Origin: Acidobacteriota bacterium
Lineage (GTDB): Bacteria > Acidobacteriota > Terriglobia > Terriglobales > Acidobacteriaceae
Length of the DNA: 42,387 nucleotides
Assembly: GCA_021800255.1 (NCBI GenBank)
Contig: JAJYZC010000028.1
Span: forward strand, 1-42,387
Direction: 5' to 3'
The first letter of the stretch is position 1; each line of letters opens with the position of its first letter. A program made the translations under genes and the position numbers. Shown in pieces: positions 15,651-23,641 of the stretch. Under the pieces are notes generated by a model. It saw nothing but the letters and a program-made list of their open reading frames with translations. It had not been told where the DNA came from and did not search any database.

Positions 15651-18209
15651 ATGGTCCTCTGGTGGCGGAGGCAGGACAACCGGCTCGCCTCCCCGGAACA
15701 GACAATCCGCACCCGGTACGCAAGCTTCCGGCGCCTGCTGTCGCTGAACAACGATTGCCTGGAGATGCTGGCCGGCATGCAGGAGGACCTGCAATTCGCG
15801 CCCGCCAGCCGCAGGGTTTTGGGCGAACGAATCGATTATCTATTCGACAAGCTCGAGAAAGTAGTGGCCACGCTGGAGCGGCTCACCGAAAAGCGATTTC
15901 GCGCTTTGGCTGAGGCCGTGCGAACGCAGCGGGACGAAGTGGAATCCTATATCGCCGCGCGCGATGAGCTGGTCAGTCCGCCCTTGGCCCGCCGGCTCGC
16001 GGAAGTGGACCTCCGCTCAGCGCCCGAAGTTGGCGGCAAAGCAGCGGCGCTGGGAGAGATACGGAATAAGCTGCTGCTGCCCGTTCCCGACGGCTTTGTG
16101 CTGACTGCGGAGGCCTACCGGCAGTTTTGCGGCATACCCCTGTGGCAGCAACTGCGCGACGCTACGCGCAACCTCGACCTCAATGACCTGCATCGCTTGG
16201 AGGAGGTTTCGGCCCACATAGCCGAGGTGGTGAAACAGTGCTTGGTTCCGAGAGCGGTTGAAGTCGCCCTGACCGAGCGGGCGCGGGCGCTTGAGACCGG
16301 AGATGCCGGCTTGGCTGTGCGCTCCAGCGCCGTGGGCGAAGGCGGACCGCGCACCTTCGCGGGACAGTTCGTCAGCCTGCTCAATGTGTCTCCGGAAAAG
16401 ATGGTCGAGGCTTACCGTGAAGTGGTGGCAAGCCGGTTCAGCTCCAGGGCGCTGTTTTACCGCCTGTCGGCGGGATTGCCGGAGATCGAGTGCCCGATGG
16501 CGGTGCTCTGCCTGCCGGCCCTGCGCGCCCAGGCCGCCGGCATCCTGTACACGCGCGATCCCCAGGACCCCCGAAGCGGCGTGTTGTGGATTACCGCCGT
16601 GCGCGGGCTGGCCGTGGACATCGCCAGCGGGCGCGCGCCAGCGGATCTCTTCGTGATCTCGCGCAAGCGCCCACATGCGGTGATGAACGAGAGCATTGTG
16701 CGCAAGGAAGAACAAATTGTACTGGCCGCAGACGGCGGCGTTTCGGGCCAAAGCCTGTCCAGCGAGTTGATGGAGAGTCCGAGTCTGAACCCCGCGCATC
16801 TGCGAACGCTCTCCGAGTGGGCCATCCGCATCGAAGATCACTTCGGCTGTCCACAGGACGTGGAATGGGTGCTCGATGAGGCGGACGCGCTTTGGGTGGT
16901 GCAATCGCGGCCGCTGGCTTTGGCTGGTTCCGGCGCCGGACGCATGAAGTCGCGCGTGCGCGGCGATCCGATCCTCTGCGGCGGGCGCACCGTGTATCCG
17001 GGCCGGGTCTCCGGGACGGTGCACCTGGCCGCAGATGCGGCCGCGCTGAGCGCAACGCCGCAAGGCGCCATTCTGTTTCTGCGCAAAGCGTCGCCGGAGA
17101 TCGTCGCAGTCTTTCCCCGCATCTCGGGGCTGGTGGCGGAGTGGGGCAACCTGACCGGCCACGCCGCCGCGCTGCTGCGCGAATCTGCGATTCCCTCGGT
17201 CTTTCAGCTTGCCGGCGCCTTCGAAACACTGCACAACGGCGAGCCGGTCAGCCTGGACGCGGTGCAGCCGCGCGTCTTTGCAGGCAACTATTGGCCGCTG
17301 CGCAATCTTGAATTGCCCGAGGCCGAGCGTTACCGCGAGGGGCCGGGCGGCCCGGTCAACAGCCGCGTGCTCGCGCTTCATCTGCTCGATCCTACGGCCT
17401 TCAACTTCCGTCCCGGGGGCTGCAAATCGGCGCACGACGTGCTCCGGTTTTGCCACGAAAAGGCCATCGAAGCCATGTTTGCGGTGAATGACAGCGAGAT
17501 CGCGCACGGCCCGCAGTGCGCGAAGAGTCTGCTGACGCCCGCGCCGGTCAATCTCCAGGTGCTCGATTTGGGCGGCGGGCTGACGCCAGAGGCGGCTTCA
17601 ACCGGGCAGGTGACGCCGCAACAGATTGTCTCGCGCCCGTTCCAGGCGTTGTGGCGCGGAGTTACGCACCCCGGAGTCACCTGGACGCGCGAGATTCCCG
17701 CCAGCATCAGCGGTCTGGCCTCGGTGATGGCCACATCGCTGACGGCTTCCGCCGGCCCCATTCGCGCCCTGGGAGAAAAGAGCTATCTGCTGGTCTCTGA
17801 TGAGTATATGAACCTGAATTCGCGTCTGGCTTACCACTTCACGCTGGTGGATGCCTGTGTCTCCGAAGCGCCCGGCAACAATTACATCGCCTTCCGCTTC
17901 GCCGGAGGCGGCGCGGCGCGGCGGCGGCGCAACCTGCGCGCGGCATTTATCGAAACTTGCCTGTCGCATTACGGCTTCAGCGTGGACCGCCGCGGAGACC
18001 TGGTGAACGCCTGGTTCAAAAAGGCGCCGGCCGCCGCGACGGAATCGAATCTCGACATACTCGGCCGCCTGATGGCATGCAGTTGCCAACTGGACATGTA
18101 CATGACCGGCAATGCCGCCGTGGCCTGGTATGTACAGCAGTTTCTTGACGGCAACTATGCGTTTCAGCAGCGGGACGATCGGCCGGAGAGGGCTAAGGTG
18201 ATGGCGTGA
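15651..18209 (+). CDS. PEP-synthase/PPDK-like protein with an unrecognised C-terminal domain
   Basis: An 852-residue cytosolic protein. Residues 1-120 are helical and unassigned. A pyruvate-phosphate-dikinase ATP-binding domain covers about 125-420 (VGGKAAALGEI, the RSSAVGEGGPRTFAGQF nucleotide segment, PQDVEWVLDEADALWVVQSRP). The swivelling phosphohistidine domain is at about 442-545 with the catalytic His504 in TGHAAALLRESAIPSVF. The usual PEP/pyruvate-binding TIM barrel is missing. Instead there are about 300 residues with conserved-looking blocks (LVSDEYMNLNSRLAYHF, GNNYIAFRFAGGG, GFSVDRRGDLVNAWF) that I cannot assign. It therefore probably moves a phosphate from ATP through His504 to an unknown acceptor, or the reverse. 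AAGGTG 5 bases before the ATG decided the start. It is flanked by two TSUP permease genes. Confidence 0.85.
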   Translation: MVLWWRRQDNRLASPEQTIRTRYASFRRLLSLNNDCLEMLAGMQEDLQFAPASRRVLGERIDYLFDKLEKVVATLERLTEKRFRALAEAVRTQRDEVESYIAARDELVSPPLARRLAEVDLRSAPEVGGKAAALGEIRNKLLLPVPDGFVLTAEAYRQFCGIPLWQQLRDATRNLDLNDLHRLEEVSAHIAEVVKQCLVPRAVEVALTERARALETGDAGLAVRSSAVGEGGPRTFAGQFVSLLNVSPEKMVEAYREVVASRFSSRALFYRLSAGLPEIECPMAVLCLPALRAQAAGILYTRDPQDPRSGVLWITAVRGLAVDIASGRAPADLFVISRKRPHAVMNESIVRKEEQIVLAADGGVSGQSLSSELMESPSLNPAHLRTLSEWAIRIEDHFGCPQDVEWVLDEADALWVVQSRPLALAGSGAGRMKSRVRGDPILCGGRTVYPGRVSGTVHLAADAAALSATPQGAILFLRKASPEIVAVFPRISGLVAEWGNLTGHAAALLRESAIPSVFQLAGAFETLHNGEPVSLDAVQPRVFAGNYWPLRNLELPEAERYREGPGGPVNSRVLALHLLDPTAFNFRPGGCKSAHDVLRFCHEKAIEAMFAVNDSEIAHGPQCAKSLLTPAPVNLQVLDLGGGLTPEAASTGQVTPQQIVSRPFQALWRGVTHPGVTWTREIPASISGLASVMATSLTASAGPIRALGEKSYLLVSDEYMNLNSRLAYHFTLVDACVSEAPGNNYIAFRFAGGGAARRRRNLRAAFIETCLSHYGFSVDRRGDLVNAWFKKAPAAATESNLDILGRLMACSCQLDMYMTGNAAVAWYVQQFLDGNYAFQQRDDRPERAKVMA

Positions 18210-18249
18210 TGAGGGCGGCCGCGGTGAAGTTTTGCGGAGGAAATATCTA

Positions 18250-19221
18250 ATGCGAATCCTGTTGCCCATTGCCGGCATCAGCGTCCACATCTGGACGGTG
18301 ATTGGAATCGGCGGAGTCATCGGACTGCTCTCGGGGCTGCTGGGCATCGGCGGCGGATTTTTGATGACGCCCATCCTCATGATGATTGGCGTACCGCCCA
18401 CAGTGGCTGCGGCTTCCGGCACCAACGCCATTGTCGCTACCTCATCCTCCGGGGTCGCCGCGCACTTCCGGCTGCATAACGTCGATTTCAAGATGGGCGT
18501 GATCCTGCTTTGCGGAGGCCTGACCGGCTCCGGTTTCGGCGTTCAGATTCTTCGCCTCCTGCGGCAACTGGGAAGGGCGGATCTGGTGATCGATCTGACC
18601 TACATCGTCATGCTGGGGCTGGTGGGCGGCTTTATCGTTCGTGATAGCTGGCGAAAGATGCGCCATGGCCTGATGGCAAGCCCCATACACGACGGGCTGC
18701 ACAGGCGCTCCTTTTTGTCGCATTTGCCGCTGCAGATGGATTTTCCGCACTCCGGAGTCCGGCACTCGGTTTTGCTGCCCTTCGCTTTGTGTTTTTTGGT
18801 TGGGATTCTCACCGCCATCATGGGTGTGGCAGGAGGATTCGTTCTGGTGCCGATGATGGTTTACTTGCTGCGTATGCCGGCTCATGTCGCCGTGGGAACG
18901 AGTCTCTTCCAGGCGCTGTTTACATGCGCAGGGGCCACCATCATGCAGGCCGGCTCCAACCAGATCGTGGATTTAGTGCTGGCTTTGCTGGTGGCCGTGG
19001 GGTCCACCATCGGCGCGCAGGTTGGAGCGCGGCTCAGCCGTTTTCTGCGCGGCGAGCAGCTCATGATTCTACTCGGCGCCCTGGCGCTCGCGGTCATGTT
19101 CAAGATGGTGGCCGACAGGGTGCAGGCGCCCTCGGTTCCAATCTCCCAAATTGCAAGGGTGGATTTCGTCCAGCCCGTTCAGCACTTGGCCCTGGGATTT
19201 GTTTTCAAGCTTGGGAGGTGA
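18250..19221 (+). CDS. TSUP (TauE/SafE-family) membrane permease, copy 2
   Basis: A 323-residue paralogue of the permease at 14696-15610, with near-identical N-terminal blocks (LPIAGISVHIW, GLLSGLLGIGGGFLMTPILMMIGVPPT as two adjoining stretches) and the second repeat GVAGGFVLVPMMVYLLRMP. The loop between the halves is longer (KMRHGLMASPIHDGLHRR). Copy 1 has SLVGTSSSG where copy 2 has AIVATSSSG. GGAGG is 9 bases before the ATG; an in-frame TTG at 18232 would place the ribosome binding site inside the gene and was not used. It ends 3 bases before the TIGR02186-like gene. TSUP plus TIGR02186 is a pair I recall from alphaproteobacteria, which suggests a working unit. The ion moved is unknown, with sulfate or sulfite favoured by context. 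Confidence 0.92.
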   Translation: MRILLPIAGISVHIWTVIGIGGVIGLLSGLLGIGGGFLMTPILMMIGVPPTVAAASGTNAIVATSSSGVAAHFRLHNVDFKMGVILLCGGLTGSGFGVQILRLLRQLGRADLVIDLTYIVMLGLVGGFIVRDSWRKMRHGLMASPIHDGLHRRSFLSHLPLQMDFPHSGVRHSVLLPFALCFLVGILTAIMGVAGGFVLVPMMVYLLRMPAHVAVGTSLFQALFTCAGATIMQAGSNQIVDLVLALLVAVGSTIGAQVGARLSRFLRGEQLMILLGALALAVMFKMVADRVQAPSVPISQIARVDFVQPVQHLALGFVFKLGR

Positions 19222-19224
19222 TTC

Positions 19225-20295
19225 ATGGGAGTGACGGTTATCAAGCGTGACGGCCTGCGCGAGAAGCGTGGCCGGCGATGGAAGGTGCTGGCCCTCGCCG
19301 TGGCGGCTGTGGCCCTGGTTCCAGTTTTGGCCGCGCTTGCCACATTCGCACAGACGGCGCCGGCGCCGGCGCAGATGCCGGTTCCAAAGCTACTCCCCGA
19401 AAAGATCGCCATGGGCGCGTTCTACAACGGCGCCCGCGTGCGCATCGAAGGAACGGCGCCGCCCGGTTCGGGCGTGCTGGTGGTGATCGAGGGCTCCGAG
19501 CGGGACGAATTCTTCAATCGCAAAGGGAGGGTTGGACCCATCTGGTTGACGGTCGATAGAATTCACGTCCAGCACGCTCCGTCAGTCTTTCTCAGCTTCG
19601 GCTCCTCCGCTCTCAGCTCGCTGCTCGACCGGCAGGGTGTGGAGGAGTACCAACTCGACGAGGCCGCCATCATGCAGCGAATTCATGTTCTCTGTCACTG
19701 CAAGTGCAGCCTTACCAATCGCGCCCAGCAAAGCGGCATTCATGACACCGTGCCGGACCCAACCTATGCCCATCTGCTCTACGCCGATTTTCTGCGTCTG
19801 AAACAGCATGAGGGAAACTATCGCCAGCTACCCGGTGCGGTGAGCCTTGTCTCAGCCTCTTCCGGGACTCGGTATGCACTGGAGTTTGAATGGCCGAAGC
19901 AGGCTCCGGCGGGCAATTATCAGGTCGCGGTGTATGCCTGCCGCGGACGCAGAGTGATCGCCCGCTCCACCACGACGCTCCAGCTCGTCGAAGTTGGGTT
20001 TCCCGAATACATGGCCACCATGGCTGCCAAAAAGCCCTGGCTCTACGGAAGCGCGGCCGTGTTGGCGGCCATAGCGGCCGGCTTCTTGACCGACCTCCTC
20101 ACCAGCAGCCTGCGCCGCAAACGGAGAGCGCCAAAAACGACCAAAATGTCGCAGCCGGGAACGCCCATTGTGGAGCCGGGGGAAAAGACTGCCGAATCCC
20201 ATAAAACGGAGTCGGCTCCGAAACCAACGCAACGTCTAAATGCACAGGAAAAGACTGCCGGATCCTATGATGACGAGACGCTCCAGCGCTGTTAG
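19225..20295 (+). CDS. TIGR02186-like membrane-anchored protein (TSUP partner)
   Basis: A 356-residue protein with a membrane segment or signal anchor at about 21-43, a periplasmic beta-rich body, a second membrane segment at about 272-295 and a charged, Lys/Pro/Thr-rich cytosolic tail. The stretch PEKIAMGAFYNGARVRIEGTAPPG (as PEKIAMGAFYNGARV and RIEGTAPPG) and the following EFFNRKGRVGPIWLTV match the TIGR02186/PF09608 family of putative transmembrane proteins found next to TSUP permeases. CHCKC (about 155) could bind a metal. It starts 3 bases after the TSUP stop, so the two are translated together and likely form a complex. The last 40 residues contain a short internal repeat (EKTAES / EKTAGS) from a DNA duplication. 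Confidence 0.85.
   Translation: MGVTVIKRDGLREKRGRRWKVLALAVAAVALVPVLAALATFAQTAPAPAQMPVPKLLPEKIAMGAFYNGARVRIEGTAPPGSGVLVVIEGSERDEFFNRKGRVGPIWLTVDRIHVQHAPSVFLSFGSSALSSLLDRQGVEEYQLDEAAIMQRIHVLCHCKCSLTNRAQQSGIHDTVPDPTYAHLLYADFLRLKQHEGNYRQLPGAVSLVSASSGTRYALEFEWPKQAPAGNYQVAVYACRGRRVIARSTTTLQLVEVGFPEYMATMAAKKPWLYGSAAVLAAIAAGFLTDLLTSSLRRKRRAPKTTKMSQPGTPIVEPGEKTAESHKTESAPKPTQRLNAQEKTAGSYDDETLQRC
20181..20270 (+). repeat. Imperfect direct repeat in the TIGR02186-like gene tail
   Basis: A 24-base unit at 20181-20204 recurs at 20247-20270 with 21 of 24 bases equal; the first 14 (GGAAAAGACTGCCG) are identical. Both lie in the same reading frame and give EKTAES and EKTAGS. It is probably a local duplication in a loosely constrained tail. 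Confidence 0.6.
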
Positions 20296-20311
20296 GGGAC
20301 AGGAGGTTTAT

Positions 20312-21664
20312 TTGCCAATTGTAAGCGCCGCGCAAAAGCCAATGTTGCCGAAGAGACGAGTGTTGCCCATCTGCCGCGTTGGCCGCTGCTCGCTGGTTTT
20401 TTTGTTGATTTTTTACTGCGGTTTTGCGTCACGGTCCATTCAATGCCAAAATGCCTGGCATCAAGTGCCTGTACCCGCTGCAGCCGAATTGGCCGCAGCC
20501 AGTGCCTGGAAACCCGTAAACTTCAGCAGCGCAGGTTTCACGGCCTCTAACAAGGATCAATCCAGCCAAGTGACGGTTCACGGCTACATGGAGGCGGACG
20601 GGCGCTTCTTTATTGCCAACCTCCAGGACCAGCAAAAAGACGTATTCCTGTTTCGCCGCGTCCGGCCCATCGTCGAGGGAATGCTGGCCAATCACATCGG
20701 CTTTCGCTTTATGCCCGACTTCGGCCAAGGCAATGCGGTCATTCAGGAGGCTTACATCGCGTGGAGGCCCTCAGCAAACTTCAGCCTGGCCATGGGCAAG
20801 TTGAAAACTCCGCTGGGCCTGGAGGTGCTGCGCTCTGACGAGGTTTTAACCTTTGCCGAGCGATCGATGGCTTCCGATCTGCTTCCCGTACGCGACTTGG
20901 GAGCGCAATTGGATGGCTCCTTTTTCCGGGACACGATCGCTTACGAAGCCGGTTTTTTTAGCGGCGTTGAGGATGGCGCCAACGCCAACTTCGAATGGCG
21001 CGGCACAAACGAGGCAGTGGGGCGCATCTTCCTGCTTCCGTTTGTGGCTACGGAGCGTGTCCCGCTGCAGAAGTTGGGATTGGGAGTGGCTGTCTCCGCC
21101 GGCCACAACCATAATGCACCCCCCACCTTTCTGACCACCGGCCAGGAATCGTTCTTCAAGTATTCGCCTGGGGTCACGGCCGCCGGGCTGCACAAACGCC
21201 TCGCGCCGCAGGCCGATTACTTCCACGGCCCCTTCGGATTACTCGCCGAGTACGCGGTCTCAGGACAGACACTGCAAACCGGCTCCGAACATCGCTACCT
21301 CTCCAACCGCGGCTGGCAGCTCGCCGGCTCCATCATCCTAACCGGCGAAAGGAATTCCTATGACGGCATTCAGCCCGCCCATCCTTTCCAGCCCACGCAT
21401 GGCTTTCATCACTGGGGAGCTTGGGAGATCGCCTTCCGCCACAGCTCCCTCGCCTTCGATGCAAGTACATTTCCGCAATATGCGTCTCCCGCCTCCTCGG
21501 CCAAAGCAGCCGGCGAATCGGCAGGGGGCGTGAATTGGTACGTAAACCGTTATATAAAGTTCGTTGCCAATTACGAGTACACCTCGTTCCAAATGGCCTC
21601 GGATCAAGTCCGCGGCACGCCCGCCGAGCGCGTTTCCATAGCCCGTGTGCAACTGGCTTTCTAG
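20312..21664 (+). CDS. Phosphate-selective-porin-type (OprO/P) outer-membrane porin
   Basis: A 450-residue beta-barrel protein. An N-terminal export signal (RRVLPICRVGR, then LVFLLIFYCGFAS) is followed by the OprO/P (PF07396) layout: VTVHGYMEADGRFF, VRPIVEGMLANHIGFRFMPD, the EAYIAWRPS and LAMGKLKTPLGLE blocks, ERSMASDLLPVRDLGAQLDG, and a final strand ending in Phe, as expected for Bam-assembled barrels. The TTG start at 20312 has AGGAGG 5 bases upstream, far better than any nearby ATG; a longer frame upstream would overlap the previous gene. OprO/P members favour anions such as phosphate or polyphosphate. Here, 17 bases after a TSUP-TIGR02186 pair, entry of sulfate or another oxyanion is a reasonable inference, not shown. 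Confidence 0.88.
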   Translation: MPIVSAAQKPMLPKRRVLPICRVGRCSLVFLLIFYCGFASRSIQCQNAWHQVPVPAAAELAAASAWKPVNFSSAGFTASNKDQSSQVTVHGYMEADGRFFIANLQDQQKDVFLFRRVRPIVEGMLANHIGFRFMPDFGQGNAVIQEAYIAWRPSANFSLAMGKLKTPLGLEVLRSDEVLTFAERSMASDLLPVRDLGAQLDGSFFRDTIAYEAGFFSGVEDGANANFEWRGTNEAVGRIFLLPFVATERVPLQKLGLGVAVSAGHNHNAPPTFLTTGQESFFKYSPGVTAAGLHKRLAPQADYFHGPFGLLAEYAVSGQTLQTGSEHRYLSNRGWQLAGSIILTGERNSYDGIQPAHPFQPTHGFHHWGAWEIAFRHSSLAFDASTFPQYASPASSAKAAGESAGGVNWYVNRYIKFVANYEYTSFQMASDQVRGTPAERVSIARVQLAF

Positions 21665-21774
21665 AGCGGTTCCAGAATTTCAGTGTCATTTTGAGGTTTG
21701 TGAGATGTGGCATTTTCTCAATGAAAATGCCCCGCAGCAATGTTCTTTCTGGATATAGCAATTCTGGAACCGCT
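21665..21774. repeat. Nested inverted-repeat element right after the porin stop
   Basis: The outer arms AGCGGTTCCAGAATT (21665-21679) and AATTCTGGAACCGCT (21760-21774) are a perfect 15-bp inverted repeat. Inside lies a second perfect hairpin, GGCATTTTC-TCAAT-GAAAATGCC (21709-21731). The 110-bp unit begins at the base after the porin stop codon and is AT-richer than its surroundings. The shape is that of a small non-autonomous palindromic element; it could also end or protect the transcript. I found no second copy in this window. Confidence 0.7.
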
Positions 21775-21985
21775 GTAATGCGCGCGATCCCGCGCCGGCT
21801 TGGCCGCCAAGCGCACCCTTCTGTGCGGCGCCGCAGTGAACGCGCCGTGACCCACGTCATAGCAGAAAATCCGTCCGCCCGCGCATACTCTCCGTTGGGG
21901 CACGGCGCGAGCCGCGCATACGCAGCCGGTGAAAGCGATTGCCGCCGCCGGCAGCGATTCATCTCTGCATCTTTTGTGGAGGAAC

Positions 21986-23641
21986 ATGAAGAAGAAGAGG
22001 GTGCTCATCGTGGGAGGGGTCGCGGGCGGAGCGACTTGTGCGACCCGCCTGCGGCGCCTCGATGAAGACGCCGAAATCGTTGTGTTTGACCGCGGGCCTT
22101 ATGTTTCCTTTGCCAACTGCGGCCTGCCCTACTACGTGGGCAATATAATCAAGCAGGAGGAAAAGCTCCTGCTGGCCACGCCTCCCTGGTTTCAGGATCG
22201 CTTCCACATCGAGGTTCGCACCCGCGCTGAAGTCACCGCCATCGACCGCCAAGGCTGCGCCATCGCCGTTCGCGACTTGGAGACGGGCTGCGAATACCAT
22301 GAGCCTTACGACGCGCTGGTGCTGTCGCCCGGCGCTGCGCCCGTCTGTCCGCCCTGGCCGGGCATCGATTTGCCCGGTATCTTCACCCTGCGCACCATTC
22401 CCGATAGCCGCCAGATCCGGAATTGGATCGAATCCAAAAAACCACGCCAGGCCGTGATTGTGGGCGGCGGCTTCATCGGCCTGGAGATGGCGGAGAATCT
22501 CGTCCATCGCGGCCTCGCGGTAACCATCGTCGAGATGGCCAATCAACTCCTGCCGCCCCTCGATCCAGAGATGGCCGAGTACGCGGGCGAGCGGCTCATC
22601 GCCAGCAAAGTTCATCTCCGCCTGGGCGATGCGGTGGCGGGCTTCGAACCCTCGGCCGAGGGCGGTCTGCTGGTGCGCACGCAGGCCGGCGCCTCACTTC
22701 CCGCAGACCTGGTGGTTCTGGCCATCGGCGTGCGGCCTGAGATCAAGCTCGCTCGCGATGCCGGTCTGGAGACCGGCGCGCGCGGCGGCATTCGCGTCGA
22801 TGACCAAATGCGCACCGCCGATCCCCGCATCTGGGCCATCGGAGACGCCGTAGAGGTAAAAAACCTCATCACCGGCCAGTGGGAACTCGTCCCGTTGGCC
22901 GGCCTCGCCAATCGTCAAGGGCGCGTTACGGCGGATGTCATCTGCGGGCGCGATACGCGCTTCGATGGCGTTCTGGCCACCGCGGTCTGCGGCTTCTTCG
23001 GCTTCACGGCGGCGCTCACCGGCGCCACGGAGAAGTCTCTGCGCGCCGCCGGAGCCAACGGCTTCCAGTCCGTCTATCTCCATCCCAGAGACCATGCCGG
23101 CTATTACCCTGGAGGGCATCCCATCCATCTCAAGCTGCTCTTTCGCACCTCTGACGGCCTCGTTCTGGGCGCGCAGGCGTTGGGCGAATCCGGCGTGGCG
23201 CGCCGCATCGATGTCCTTGCCGCCGCCATTCAGATGCATTCCACAGTCTTCGATCTGGAAAAATCCGAACTCTGCTACGCCCCTCAGTACGGCGCCGCCA
23301 AAGACCCCGTCAATCTTGCCGGCATGTTGGCCGCCAATGTCCTGCGCGGCGACATGGCCCTCGCTCCCTGGCGGGAGCTGGAGGCCAGCGATGCTTTTTT
23401 GCTCGATGTGCGCGAGCCCTGGGAGTACAACCGCGACACCGTCGAGGGCGCCGCGAACGTTCCCCTGGGGCAACTGCGCTCCAGGCTGAGCGAACTGCCC
23501 CGCGACCGCGAAATCTGGATAACCTGCGAGATCGGGGAACGCGCTTATTACGCTTGCCGCATCCTTGCCCAGCACGGCTTCCGTGTGCGCCATCTCTCTG
23601 GCGGCTATGAAACCTATTGGGTCATGTATCCAATGGGGTAG
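21986..23641 (+). CDS. CoA-disulfide-reductase-like FAD/NAD(P) oxidoreductase fused to rhodanese
   Basis: A 551-residue cytosolic fusion. Residues 1-450 are a pyridine-nucleotide-disulfide oxidoreductase: FAD loop VLIVGGVAGGATCA, single redox-active Cys45 in SFANCGLPYYVG (the CoADR/NADH-oxidase type), second dinucleotide loop AVIVGGGFIGLEMAENL, and IWAIGDAVEV for FAD. Residues about 465-551 form a rhodanese domain with Cys514 in the loop CEIGER. This architecture is known from CoADR-Rhd/Npsr enzymes, which reduce CoA-disulfides, persulfides, polysulfide or elemental sulfur with NAD(P)H. GGAGG precedes the ATG. The gene is the last of the long + strand run. A spacer of about 320 bases with the nested palindrome separates it from the porin, so it may have its own promoter. 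Confidence 0.93.
   Translation: MKKKRVLIVGGVAGGATCATRLRRLDEDAEIVVFDRGPYVSFANCGLPYYVGNIIKQEEKLLLATPPWFQDRFHIEVRTRAEVTAIDRQGCAIAVRDLETGCEYHEPYDALVLSPGAAPVCPPWPGIDLPGIFTLRTIPDSRQIRNWIESKKPRQAVIVGGGFIGLEMAENLVHRGLAVTIVEMANQLLPPLDPEMAEYAGERLIASKVHLRLGDAVAGFEPSAEGGLLVRTQAGASLPADLVVLAIGVRPEIKLARDAGLETGARGGIRVDDQMRTADPRIWAIGDAVEVKNLITGQWELVPLAGLANRQGRVTADVICGRDTRFDGVLATAVCGFFGFTAALTGATEKSLRAAGANGFQSVYLHPRDHAGYYPGGHPIHLKLLFRTSDGLVLGAQALGESGVARRIDVLAAAIQMHSTVFDLEKSELCYAPQYGAAKDPVNLAGMLAANVLRGDMALAPWRELEASDAFLLDVREPWEYNRDTVEGAANVPLGQLRSRLSELPRDREIWITCEIGERAYYACRILAQHGFRVRHLSGGYETYWVMYPMG

Noticed and set aside
13751..15778. Long - strand open frame (675 codons) opposite kinase-like copy 3 and TSUP copy 1
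   Set aside because: Antisense shadow with a His/Gln/Arg-rich, domain-free sequence; both + strand genes are well supported.
16017..17507. Long - strand open frame (496 codons) inside the dikinase-like gene
   Set aside because: Shadow of a GC-rich gene; no recognisable domain.
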